Assembly (NCBI GenBank): GCA_964533425.1
Contig: CAZHJG010000048.1
Location: 1-5,220 of the forward strand
Origin: CAZHJG01 sp964533425
Lineage (GTDB): Bacteria; Patescibacteriota; Saccharimonadia; Saccharimonadales; UBA4665
DNA length: 5,220 nt
Direction of reading: 5' to 3'
In this document: positions 1 through 5,220 of the stretch, piece by piece
How the letters are laid out: each line of letters starts with the position of its first letter
How positions within the stretch are numbered: the stretch's first letter is position 1
Program-made: the position numbers and the translations under genes
The notes under the pieces: generated by a model
Databases searched by the model: none
What the model was told of the DNA's origin: nothing
The model's input: only the letters and a program-made list of their open reading frames with translations

Positions 1-777
1 GGTGTTTTCGTCGGTCGAGGCTTCGCTGTAGTTAACCGGTATTTCGACGTTGATTTTGGGGATGATAACTTCCGGCGTCGACGTGGGCGCCACGCTGTCG
101 GTGCTGATAATCAGCGGCGTGGCGGCGCTGGCCCGGCTGGGCTGGATAAACGGCGCGATGACCACTTCGTTAAAGAAGCCAAACAGGAAGATAACGACAG
201 CGATCAGGCCCATGCTCAAGCCGAACAATAACGACTGGATATGATGCTTGGTCTGCAGCTTGCCGCCGGCGCTGACCTTGTCGCGAATGGCAGCTTGCAC
301 CTGGGGTTTGCTGCGGGCATCGCGCAGCTTCTTCGCGGGCTTTTTAACGGCCTTGGCTTTGGCGCGCGGCTTGCTGCTGACGGCCTGCTGCTTGTGCTCG
401 GCGACGGCTATGGCGGCGCCAGCGGGTTTCGGCTGTGGCGCCGGCTGGACGTTTAGGAGCGACTGCGAGGCGTAAAACTCTTGCCACACCTCATGCTTTT
501 CGTGATCAGGCAAGCTCTGGTAGTAGTTGTGCCATTCGGTCTGGATGGCAGCCAGGTCCTTGCCGGAGTTGGTCAGCTCGTGCATAAACCGCTGATGCCT
601 AGTGCGCCGCTTGCTGGCCTCGGCTTCGGCGGCCTCCTCGCGCACGTCCGGCTCCTCGGCATAAATCCGATCCAGCTTCTGCCGGATCAAATCCGCCGCC
701 GACTGCGCGTCCGGGTCATTGCTCTGGCCGGGCAGAATGGGATTGTCAGATGGTGCGTGTGATTGATTTGTAGCCAT
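1..777 (-). CDS. Membrane-anchored sortase, Saccharibacteria type (C-terminal part outside window)
   Basis: The frame is open from the ATG at 777 to the window edge: 259 codons with no stop, so the gene continues leftwards. Residues 1-110 are charged and hydrophilic, with an aromatic patch (EWHNYYQ near 81-87, VWQEFY near 97-102). Residues 112-160 are a Pro/Ala/Lys-rich linker. Residues about 181-210 form one hydrophobic membrane helix (core LIAVVIFLFGFF). After it comes an exported stretch and then IIPKINVEIPVNY (about 238-250), the usual opening of a class C/D-like sortase domain. The catalytic His, Cys and Arg would lie beyond the edge. Sortases join or anchor surface proteins outside the membrane; here about 180 residues would stay in the cytosol, which is long for the family. 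I place it in Saccharibacteria from memory of such proteins. Start choice: AGAAGG (794-789) and TAGG (787-784) precede the ATG, and no earlier ATG fits. Confidence 0.82.
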   Translation of the reverse strand, partial: MATNQSHAPSDNPILPGQSNDPDAQSAADLIRQKLDRIYAEEPDVREEAAEAEASKRRTRHQRFMHELTNSGKDLAAIQTEWHNYYQSLPDHEKHEVWQEFYASQSLLNVQPAPQPKPAGAAIAVAEHKQQAVSSKPRAKAKAVKKPAKKLRDARSKPQVQAAIRDKVSAGGKLQTKHHIQSLLFGLSMGLIAVVIFLFGFFNEVVIAPFIQPSRASAATPLIISTDSVAPTSTPEVIIPKINVEIPVNYSEASTDENT

Positions 778-783
778 ATGGAA

Positions 784-807
784 CCTAGCCTTCTCCTTCC
801 AATTATA
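784..807 (-). promoter_or_regulatory. Putative -10 box and short leader for the sortase gene
   Basis: On the minus strand a perfect TATAAT lies at 807-802. Transcription would start near 795 and give a leader of about 18 bases. Purine-rich ribosome-binding sequence follows: AAGGAG at 798-793 (15 bases from the ATG and possibly outside the transcript), AGAAGG at 794-789 and TAGG at 787-784. No convincing -35 box is present; the nearest candidate (TTACAG) is about 14 bases upstream of the -10. The -10 is clear, but use of this promoter is inferred. Confidence 0.5.
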
Positions 808-851
808 GTACAATTAGCCCCTGTAACCCAGGCCCCACGCATTTGGCACAT

Positions 852-1000
852 TTTGGGCGAAAGCCTCCAGTCCGCGCTCACCGTACCTAAGTACGGCTCG
901 CTTGCGGGCTTCGCCTTTCATCCCAAACTGCACGCAAATACGAGTCGCCTAAAACCCGTACTAACGGCGACATTTTTAACAGCTTATGCCGCGCTAGCGG
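852..1000. other. Structured intergenic region with three hairpins (possible ncRNA, leader or repeat)
   Basis: The 246-base gap 778-1023 contains no gene I can support. Within it are three inverted repeats. The first is an imperfect long hairpin at 852-927: TTTGGG (852-857) pairs with CCCAAA (922-927), CGAAAGC with GCTTCG (one bulge), CCGC (872-875) with GCGG (904-907), and at the tip CCGTAC (881-886) with GTACGG (891-896) around a CTAA loop. The second pairs GTCGCC (944-949) with GGCGAC (966-971). The third is CCGC-GCTA-GCGG (989-1000). A second CCGTAC at 956-961 could compete for GTACGG 891-896. No U-run follows the hairpins on the plus strand, so they are not classic terminators. The region could be a non-coding RNA, a long leader of the sortase gene (minus strand), or a dispersed repeat. 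I cannot assign strand or family. Confidence 0.5.
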
Positions 1001-1023
1001 AATTGAAGACGCGTTAAACTCGA

Positions 1024-1108
1024 GGGCGAGTGGCGGAACTGGTATACGCGCACGACTCAAAATCGTGTTCCTTACGGAGTGAGGGTTCGATTCCCTCCTC
1101 GCCCACCA
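1024..1108 (+). tRNA. tRNA-Leu, anticodon CAA
   Basis: A complete cloverleaf can be folded by eye. The acceptor stem is GGGCGAG (1024-1030) with CTCGCCC (1098-1104), followed by discriminator A and an encoded CCA (1106-1108). The anticodon stem is CACGA (1051-1055) with TCGTG (1063-1067) around the loop CTCAAAA, giving anticodon CAA (1058-1060), which reads the leucine codon UUG. The variable arm is long (1068-1080, UUCC/GGAG stem), as expected for a class II tRNA. The T arm is GAGGG-TTCGATT-CCCTC (1081-1097) with the conserved TTCGA. Nothing looks degraded, so it should be functional. I see no clear promoter of its own directly upstream. Confidence 0.97.
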
Positions 1109-1130
1109 ACCATTTGACTTTTACAATGAC

Positions 1131-1157
1131 GCTTAGCTATTCATGCCGGAGCTAGGC
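1131..1157. other. 8-bp hairpin downstream of tRNA-Leu
   Basis: GCTTAGCT (1131-1138) can pair with AGCTAGGC (1150-1157), with one G-U wobble, around an 11-base loop. It starts 22 bases after the CCA end of the tRNA. It could mark the 3' end of the tRNA transcript, but no T-run follows, so it is not a standard intrinsic terminator. It might also be an operator for the next gene, or chance. Confidence 0.3.
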
Positions 1158-1168
1158 AGCAGTGAGGC

Positions 1169-1198
1169 TTGATAAAGTTTATTTATTTGCGATACTGT
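1169..1198 (+). promoter_or_regulatory. Putative promoter for the 1206 gene, implying a leaderless mRNA
   Basis: A -35-like TTGATA (1169-1174) and a -10-like TACTGT (1193-1198, pattern TANNNT) are separated by 18 bases. The -10 ends seven bases before the ATG at 1206, so transcription would begin at or next to the start codon. Consistent with this, there is no Shine-Dalgarno-like sequence between 1175 and 1205, which is AT-rich. Both boxes are imperfect, so this rests on spacing and on the missing ribosome-binding site. Confidence 0.45.
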
Positions 1199-1205
1199 AA
1201 ATATT

Positions 1206-1934
1206 ATGACATATATACAGAGAGACGGATCTTACGGCAGGCTAACGTCTGCAATGATGATAGAAGACTTCAGCTATGAGGAGGCGCCTAAAAGCTATCC
1301 TCAACCGGAACTCGTTGATACGCTAACGACTGCCTATGAAGCCCTTTCCGCTGGCATCCAGCGTAATTTTTATGCCGCCCAGGATGGCACCGAGCCCCTA
1401 CTCCAAAAGATCGCTGTGCCAACTGCCACAGTAAACAGTAGAGTGCAAGAATACGATGTTAGTTTTGCGCTGGGTAACGAAGGCGAAACGCCCGATTACG
1501 TGACCGATTATTTTAGAACGCGCTATACGACATATGCCAAGTTGCTGGCGACAGCCGTCGTTGAACAAGATTTTAGCTTCTTGGTTGGCATAACGCGTGA
1601 GCTACAAGAGTCAGACCTTGCCCAGGATTTACTTTCACGACTAGTGCAACGTCCGTTACCGGGACTTCCAAAAGGGGTTGACCCCAATCGATTATCTTTA
1701 CTCCATGGACCCCGGCAGCACAACCAAAACCTTCAAGCTTTCAAAAGGGCCGTTTGGGTCTCTTCGCACAAGGAAGCCCGCCGCCGGGGCCATTTTGCAA
1801 GTTCACTCTTCGGCAAATATGCGGTCAGGTCATTTTTCGCCCAGCCGTTGAAGCAAGTTGCAAAACAGCCCGGTGTTGTTGAGCAGTTGATCGGTAAAGA
1901 ACGAGATGGCAAAAATCTTTTACTCGAAGATTAG
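1206..1934 (+). CDS. Hypothetical protein, 242 residues, unrecognised family
   Basis: I do not recognise this protein. It has no signal peptide, no convincing membrane helix and no familiar catalytic motif, so it is probably soluble and cytosolic. It has no cysteine and a single tryptophan (W184). The first 60 residues are acidic. Residues about 168-222 are basic, with an RRR cluster at 192-194 and several Lys/Arg/His around it, which could suit nucleic-acid or membrane-surface contact; that is speculation. Much of 100-150 looks helical. The start is the ATG at 1206; alternatives at 1254 and 1257 (M17, M18) also lack a ribosome-binding site, and the promoter spacing favours 1206. A hand count of four 60-base lines gives about 48% GC, against about 63-68% in two lines sampled from the downstream cluster, which hints at separate origin. 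Its stop overlaps the end of the convergent neighbour by four bases. The unbroken frame and promoter-like upstream support a real gene. Confidence 0.7.
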   Translation: MTYIQRDGSYGRLTSAMMIEDFSYEEAPKSYPQPELVDTLTTAYEALSAGIQRNFYAAQDGTEPLLQKIAVPTATVNSRVQEYDVSFALGNEGETPDYVTDYFRTRYTTYAKLLATAVVEQDFSFLVGITRELQESDLAQDLLSRLVQRPLPGLPKGVDPNRLSLLHGPRQHNQNLQAFKRAVWVSSHKEARRRGHFASSLFGKYAVRSFFAQPLKQVAKQPGVVEQLIGKERDGKNLLLED

Positions 1935-2731
1935 CCTGCGGCAGCTTGGCCCACGGCCGTAGTCAGGGCTTCGAACGGCTTGCTAGGATTCTGGAGCCAC
2001 CAGGCGGCGGAGGTGGCGGCGGTGGCGACGCGCCAGGTTGGTTTGTCTTCGGTGAGTTTGGTGCTGCTGACCTGGCCGTTGACGGCGACGAAGATGGTTT
2101 CGAGGTGTTTGGTGATGATGGCTGCTGGGTATTTTAGTGTGAATTCGTGCAGACCGTCGACGAGGCGCAGGAAATCCATTTCAAACGTGAACGCCGAAGT
2201 GAAGTGGGCGCCGACGACCAGTTTTTGGAGTTGGGCGAAGCTGGCCACCAGGAGTGAGTTTTCACGGCTTAACAGAGGTAAGGGTGCCTTCGTGAAATAG
2301 TCGAGGGCATCCTGGGTGATCGTCAGGTGGCCAGCATATTTTTCGGCCAGTTGCTCCAGCAGCACGGCGGTTTCGGAGTTGCGGCCGAAGTCGCCGGCCA
2401 GCAGCACGCCGTCGGCCCAGCCAGCCATAGCTAGCGCTTCGCTCAGGGCTTGCCGGCTGAAGCTGCCGCTTGGCGTGCTGGGCGCGTATTCACCCGCTTC
2501 CAGCACGCGGCCAACGGTTTTTTGCAGGCTGTCGGGCAGCAAGACCCGGCTGGTGCCGATACCAGCTTTCGTGGCTGCCGTGTAAGCAATCGCCGGCGCT
2601 GCAAAACCGTGAGCATTGCCGCCAACGACCAGCAGCTTACCAGCCTGCCGCTTATTCTCCGGCCGGCTCCAGAGCAAGTCCGGAAACAGCGGCTCCTCAG
2701 GCTTTTGGCGTGACCAGTATGTATGATCCAT
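1931..2731 (-). CDS. YjeF/ribokinase-like protein, divergent NAD(P)H-hydrate dehydratase homologue
   Basis: Predicted 266 residues, starting at the ATG at 2731 behind AAGGA (2740-2736); upstream in-frame codons lie inside the HAD gene and lack such a site. Residues 32-63 (KLLVVGGNAHGFAAPAIAY then TAATKAGIGTSRV) resemble the glycine-rich opening of the ADP/ATP-dependent NAD(P)H-hydrate dehydratase fold. LLAGDFGRNSET (110-121) aligns with its GPGLG region, and TITQDALDYF (137-146) with the VLDADAL strand. The family dehydrates damaged NADHX/NADPHX in the cytosol. However, the GTGD motif that carries the catalytic aspartate near the C-terminus is absent: about 235-246 reads RVATAATSAAWW. The protein is therefore either a binding or regulatory paralogue or has a different activity. 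It is last in the cluster and overlaps the HAD gene by 35 bases. The fold is fairly sure; the activity is not. Confidence 0.65.
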   Translation of the reverse strand: MDHTYWSRQKPEEPLFPDLLWSRPENKRQAGKLLVVGGNAHGFAAPAIAYTAATKAGIGTSRVLLPDSLQKTVGRVLEAGEYAPSTPSGSFSRQALSEALAMAGWADGVLLAGDFGRNSETAVLLEQLAEKYAGHLTITQDALDYFTKAPLPLLSRENSLLVASFAQLQKLVVGAHFTSAFTFEMDFLRLVDGLHEFTLKYPAAIITKHLETIFVAVNGQVSSTKLTEDKPTWRVATAATSAAWWLQNPSKPFEALTTAVGQAAAG

Positions 2732-3437
2732 GCTTTCCTTTCTGGGGCTCCAATTCATACACCATATTTTTACGCTCGACGACGATTTTCCAGCTGTTGG
2801 CCCGCGCATGATCAAACAACTCACGCGTCGGGTTAAAAGCAATCGGCTGCTCGACGCTGCCTAACATCGGAATGTCACTTTCGCTGTCGCCGGCCGCCAG
2901 GCTGCCTTCCCAGGTACCACCATGCTTATCCACCAGTTGATTGAGTAATTCCGGCTTGCGCTCTCGCTTCAACAGCACCAGTTTACGCCCGGTAAAATAG
3001 CCATCTTTGACCTCGTATTCCGAGCCGCCGAAATCGTCAAAGCCGTAGTAGGTGGCGAACCGTTCGACGATCTGTGACTGCGAGGCGGAAATGGCGAATA
3101 GTAGGTAGTGCTTAGATCTTAGATCTTCGATAAGGTTGCGAGTGTAGGTGTAGACCTGGTCTTTGTACTCGGCCATGACGTGGTCGCAGGCGGCTTCGAA
3201 ATCGCTCAGGCGGATGTCGCTCAGCGCGCCGTCAACCAGCTCCACCAATGCCCTTTCGTAATCTTGGAACGAATTCTCCGATTCGCGTCGTTTCCAGGTC
3301 ATACGGGTTTGGCGAACGGCCTGGAACCTGGTCTGGTCTAGCAAGCCTTGTCGGGCCAGCTCATCGGCCAGCGCGTGATAAAGCTGCCAGCGCACCACCG
3401 TGCCGTCGATGTCAAAAACGGCGAAGGGACGGCTCAT
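2697..3437 (-). CDS. HAD-superfamily hydrolase, subfamily IB (phosphoserine phosphatase-like)
   Basis: Predicted 246 residues with all HAD motifs in order. Motif I is FDIDGTVV (8-15), with nucleophile D9 and acid/base D11. Motif II is the serine of AISAS (S117). A motif III lysine is probably K161 in RKPELL. Motif IV is GDSESD (183-188), the Mg2+-binding acidic cluster. The helical cap between motifs I and II (about 16-100) and the NPTREL stretch (202-207) are typical of subfamily IB, which includes SerB-like phosphatases. These enzymes remove phosphate from small metabolites through an aspartyl-phosphate; the substrate here cannot be told. I chose the ATG at 3437, which overlaps the upstream TGA as ATGA and has GGAG (3449-3446) eight bases away. 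The in-frame GTG at 3446 shares a base with that GGAG and is unlikely. Translation is probably coupled to the hydrolase. Confidence 0.88.
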   Translation of the reverse strand: MSRPFAVFDIDGTVVRWQLYHALADELARQGLLDQTRFQAVRQTRMTWKRRESENSFQDYERALVELVDGALSDIRLSDFEAACDHVMAEYKDQVYTYTRNLIEDLRSKHYLLFAISASQSQIVERFATYYGFDDFGGSEYEVKDGYFTGRKLVLLKRERKPELLNQLVDKHGGTWEGSLAAGDSESDIPMLGSVEQPIAFNPTRELFDHARANSWKIVVERKNMVYELEPQKGKHGSYILVTPKA

Positions 3438-4357
3438 GCTAGCCACTCCGCTGCTCTGCCGGCAAAAGCGCTTTCCTGCTCATGGAAGCTATGATCGGCG
3501 TTCGGCACCAGCATGAAATCGTGGGTCTTGAGCATCTTATTAGGTGTTTGATTGAGCAGTATGTCGAGCGCCGCCTGTGGCCCGCCAGCCGTGGTCATGA
3601 ATTCGTCTTGTTCGCCGATGATGACTAGTGTGGGCTTGTCAATTTGGCGGTATTCCTCAAACAATGGCTTCTCGCCCAGCCGCTCGTGGCCATATTCGTA
3701 GTACGGGAAGGTGTTGTAAGCGCCGTCCGGATTCAGAATGTCCCAGGCCGACCGGGCGCTGAACGGGTGCATGCCGGTGTACTGGGGCATGATCTTTAGC
3801 TCTTCCCCGTTGCTGACGGCGTGGGCGGCATATTTCAGGGCCTGCCAGAAGCGTTTCGGGCCGAGGTCTTGAAAGAATAAGCCGACGTCATCCCCAGGAC
3901 CAGCTAAGACATACTTGCTGAACGGATTTGTTGTGGCGCGGACGTGGTAGGCGCAAATTTTGTTGGCGCCGGTGCTGTGTCCGAGCAAATAAAATTCGTC
4001 ATAACCGCGGGCTTGCAGAAACTGCACCGCCCCGTCGATGTCGTGGACGCTATCGACAATCTTCTCGTAGTGCGTGCCGCCTTGGTAGCGCCGGTCGGCT
4101 TCGGGCACCGCCTCGTCGTCGAGGCTCAACTTTTTGGCGTGGTGCGCACCACGATTATTAAAGGCGAAAAAGGTCACACCCTTCCCGGTCAAGGCTTCAC
4201 CGAGCGCATTCATCCGCCGAGGATTATAAAAAATGCCGTTGTCACCCATGCCGTGCAGCCACACGGCCGCCTTTTTGACCGGTGGCTCGGCCATGAACAG
4301 CAATCCCGGCAAGCTAACCTTATCGGTGGCTGTAAACGAAACAAGCTCCAGGCGCAT
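3434..4357 (-). CDS. Alpha/beta hydrolase (serine esterase-like)
   Basis: Predicted 307 residues with a complete catalytic set. HGMGDNG (35-41) is the oxyanion-hole loop, GHSTG (126-130) is the nucleophile elbow with S128, D251 in GEQDEF is the likely acid, and H289 in NADHSF is the base. The GHSTGANK form recalls the DUF1749/SidJ-like branch, which includes esterases, but this is a loose resemblance. There is no signal peptide, so it should act in the cytosol; the substrate is unknown. The ATG at 4357 lies two bases after the methyltransferase stop, with GGAG (4366-4363) five bases upstream. A farther in-frame ATG at 4399 falls inside the methyltransferase gene and has no such site. The 3' end overlaps the HAD gene start by four bases. 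Confidence 0.85.
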   Translation of the reverse strand: MRLELVSFTATDKVSLPGLLFMAEPPVKKAAVWLHGMGDNGIFYNPRRMNALGEALTGKGVTFFAFNNRGAHHAKKLSLDDEAVPEADRRYQGGTHYEKIVDSVHDIDGAVQFLQARGYDEFYLLGHSTGANKICAYHVRATTNPFSKYVLAGPGDDVGLFFQDLGPKRFWQALKYAAHAVSNGEELKIMPQYTGMHPFSARSAWDILNPDGAYNTFPYYEYGHERLGEKPLFEEYRQIDKPTLVIIGEQDEFMTTAGGPQAALDILLNQTPNKMLKTHDFMLVPNADHSFHEQESAFAGRAAEWLA

Positions 4358-4359
4358 AC

Positions 4360-5064
4360 CTACTCCGGCTTCTGCCAAATGGTTTCCCACTGACTCCATG
4401 TCGTGCCTTCGAACGGCGCCCCGCGCTGTTCAATAACCAGGCCAGCCCGTTTGATGAGCTCAAAGCCGTGCTTATTACGCAAGTACGATAGCTCCTGCAG
4501 ATCGAAAAAGTGAACTTCTTGTCCGGCCTTTGGGCCTTCCTCGTAAAAGATTGTCTGGCCCCGTCTTCGGTCATCTTCGGTCACGGTATGCTGGTACACC
4601 ATCTGAGTGCTGGTGGAGTTAACGCGTAAAAACAGCAGCCCGCCCGGTTTCAGCACCTGACGGCTGCGGTCTAGATAGTTGTCGACCGCCGCCCGGTTGC
4701 CATGCTGAAAGACCTGGATAGCTATGAGGTAGTCGAATATGCGAGCGCCGTTATATGCGCCAAAATCACCGATAAAAGTCGTGTTCGCGAGCTCCGGCCG
4801 GCGCTCCCTGACTTGCCTGATGGCTTCATCTGAAATGTCCATGCCATGGAGTCTCAGCCCCGCATCAAACAGCGGTATGTAGTTTCGGCCATTGCCACAG
4901 CCGACGTACAGCCCGTAGCCGTCGCGCTGCGGCCGCCCCTTGAGGGTTTTGAGTATGGTGCGCACGAACGGTATCGGCGGCTCGTCATGGTAACGACCGC
5001 GTTCGCCATACTCAACGTTATAACTTTGTCCTACCTTTACGCCATTCTCGCTTGGTGCATTCAT
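4360..5064 (-). CDS. Class I SAM-dependent methyltransferase
   Basis: Predicted 234 residues with a Rossmann-type methyltransferase core. Motif I is LYVGCGNGR (52-60), the glycine-rich SAM loop. The acidic residue ending strand 2 is D76 in GMDIS. IGDF (98-101) corresponds to the adenine-contact region. DYLIAIQVFQHG (111-122) is motif IV-like, and LKPGGLLFLRVNS (138-150) is the usual post-motif strand. This belongs to the broad Methyltransf_11/25 type; such enzymes methylate small molecules, lipids or RNA, and the substrate cannot be read here. Its ATG overlaps the upstream exonuclease stop as ATGA (5064-5061) and has no Shine-Dalgarno sequence, so it probably depends on reinitiation by ribosomes finishing xthA. 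Confidence 0.88.
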   Translation of the reverse strand: MNAPSENGVKVGQSYNVEYGERGRYHDEPPIPFVRTILKTLKGRPQRDGYGLYVGCGNGRNYIPLFDAGLRLHGMDISDEAIRQVRERRPELANTTFIGDFGAYNGARIFDYLIAIQVFQHGNRAAVDNYLDRSRQVLKPGGLLFLRVNSTSTQMVYQHTVTEDDRRRGQTIFYEEGPKAGQEVHFFDLQELSYLRNKHGFELIKRAGLVIEQRGAPFEGTTWSQWETIWQKPE

Positions 5065-5219
5065 ACAGCAAGTGTAACAGATACGGGACAGTGGTCGCTG
5101 CCCATGACTTTAGGATGGATGTCGCCGCTTTCGACATTCGACTTTAAGCTTTCCGATACCAAAAAGTAATCGATGCGCCAGCCGACGTTCCGTTCGCGGG
5201 CGTTGGCGAAGTGCGACCA
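5061..5219 (-). CDS. xthA: Exodeoxyribonuclease III, C-terminal 52 residues
   Basis: Only the 3' end lies in the window; the gene continues past the right edge. The 52 visible residues carry the two C-terminal signatures of the ExoIII/AP-endonuclease family: NVGWRIDYFLVSESL (11-25), which holds the conserved Asp, and MGSDHCPV (39-46), with the catalytic Asp-His pair. The family cuts DNA at abasic sites and degrades 3' ends in base-excision repair. The piece ends with TGA at 5063-5061, overlapping the methyltransferase ATG. It is the first visible gene of the minus-strand cluster, so the cluster's promoter probably lies upstream, outside the window. The family assignment is firm despite the short length. 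Confidence 0.92.
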   Translation of the reverse strand, partial: WSHFANARERNVGWRIDYFLVSESLKSNVESGDIHPKVMGSDHCPVSVTLAV

Positions 5220-5220
5220 C

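Noticed and set aside
687..881. 64-codon minus-strand open frame overlapping the sortase start
   Set aside because: It overlaps the sortase gene in another frame, has no start signal, and encodes no recognisable protein.
763..1017. 84-codon plus-strand open frame across the structured gap
   Set aside because: No ribosome-binding site, its start lies antisense to the sortase gene, and its frame crosses all three hairpins. The open frame is better explained by chance in structured sequence.
1081..1108. Possible attachment-site duplication of the tRNA 3' end
   Set aside because: I looked for a second copy after the orphan gene and found none in the window.
2732..2842. Longer kinase-like protein starting at 2842
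   Set aside because: The extra 37 residues lie wholly inside the HAD gene and look unlike protein sequence of the family, while the ATG at 2731 has AAGGA upstream.
3114..3129. TTAGATC tandem duplication inside the HAD gene
   Set aside because: Only two copies of a 7-base unit within an intact reading frame; likely chance.
3944..4393. 149-codon plus-strand open frame antisense to the hydrolase
   Set aside because: It is a shadow of a GC-rich gene with a full catalytic triad on the other strand; no start signal or recognisable domain.
4358..4399. Longer alpha/beta hydrolase starting at 4399
   Set aside because: The extension lies in the methyltransferase coding end and has no ribosome-binding site; the ATG at 4357 has GGAG at five bases.
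5071..5076. TACACT as a -10 box for a leaderless methyltransferase message
   Set aside because: These bases lie inside the last codons of xthA and the start is an ATGA overlap. Coupling explains the start, and the -35 match is poor.

Overview
The window most likely comes from a Candidatus Saccharibacteria (TM7) or closely related Patescibacteria/CPR chromosome. The best evidence is the left-edge protein, whose lysine/alanine-rich cytosolic N-terminus, single membrane helix and start of a sortase fold (IIPKINVEIPVNY) match the sortases I know from Saccharibacteria. Compact, overlapping metabolic genes fit that assignment but do not prove it. UGA is used as a stop twice inside ATGA gene overlaps. 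This argues against the Absconditabacteria/Gracilibacteria, which read UGA as glycine. The lineage call is inference.

Layout, left to right. (1) 1-777, minus strand: 5' part of a membrane-anchored sortase gene that runs off the left edge, with a TATAAT box just upstream. (2) 778-1023: a 246-base non-coding gap holding three hairpins, one of which has a competing pairing partner. (3) 1024-1108, plus strand: a complete class II tRNA-Leu(CAA) with encoded CCA. (4) 1109-1205: a small hairpin and a promoter-like sequence placed for a leaderless message. (5) 1206-1934, plus strand: an unrecognised 242-residue protein that is more AT-rich than its neighbours and has no cysteine. (6) 1931-5220, minus strand: a tightly packed five-gene cluster. 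In transcription order it is xthA (3' end only), a SAM-dependent methyltransferase, an alpha/beta hydrolase, a HAD-IB phosphatase and a YjeF/ribokinase-like protein.

The cluster genes are joined by ATGA overlaps (xthA/methyltransferase and hydrolase/HAD), a 2-base gap (methyltransferase/hydrolase) and a 35-base overlap (HAD/kinase-like), so they are probably one transcript with translational coupling. Their functions (DNA repair nuclease, methyltransferase, esterase-type hydrolase, phosphatase, possible nucleotide-repair homologue) do not form a pathway I recognise. A housekeeping or metabolite-repair theme is only a guess. The orphan gene and the cluster converge with a 4-base overlap and no visible terminator between them.

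I see no CRISPR array, transposase, defence system or phage gene. The most interesting items are the structured gap beside the tRNA, the compositionally distinct orphan gene after it, and the kinase-like protein that has lost its expected catalytic motif.
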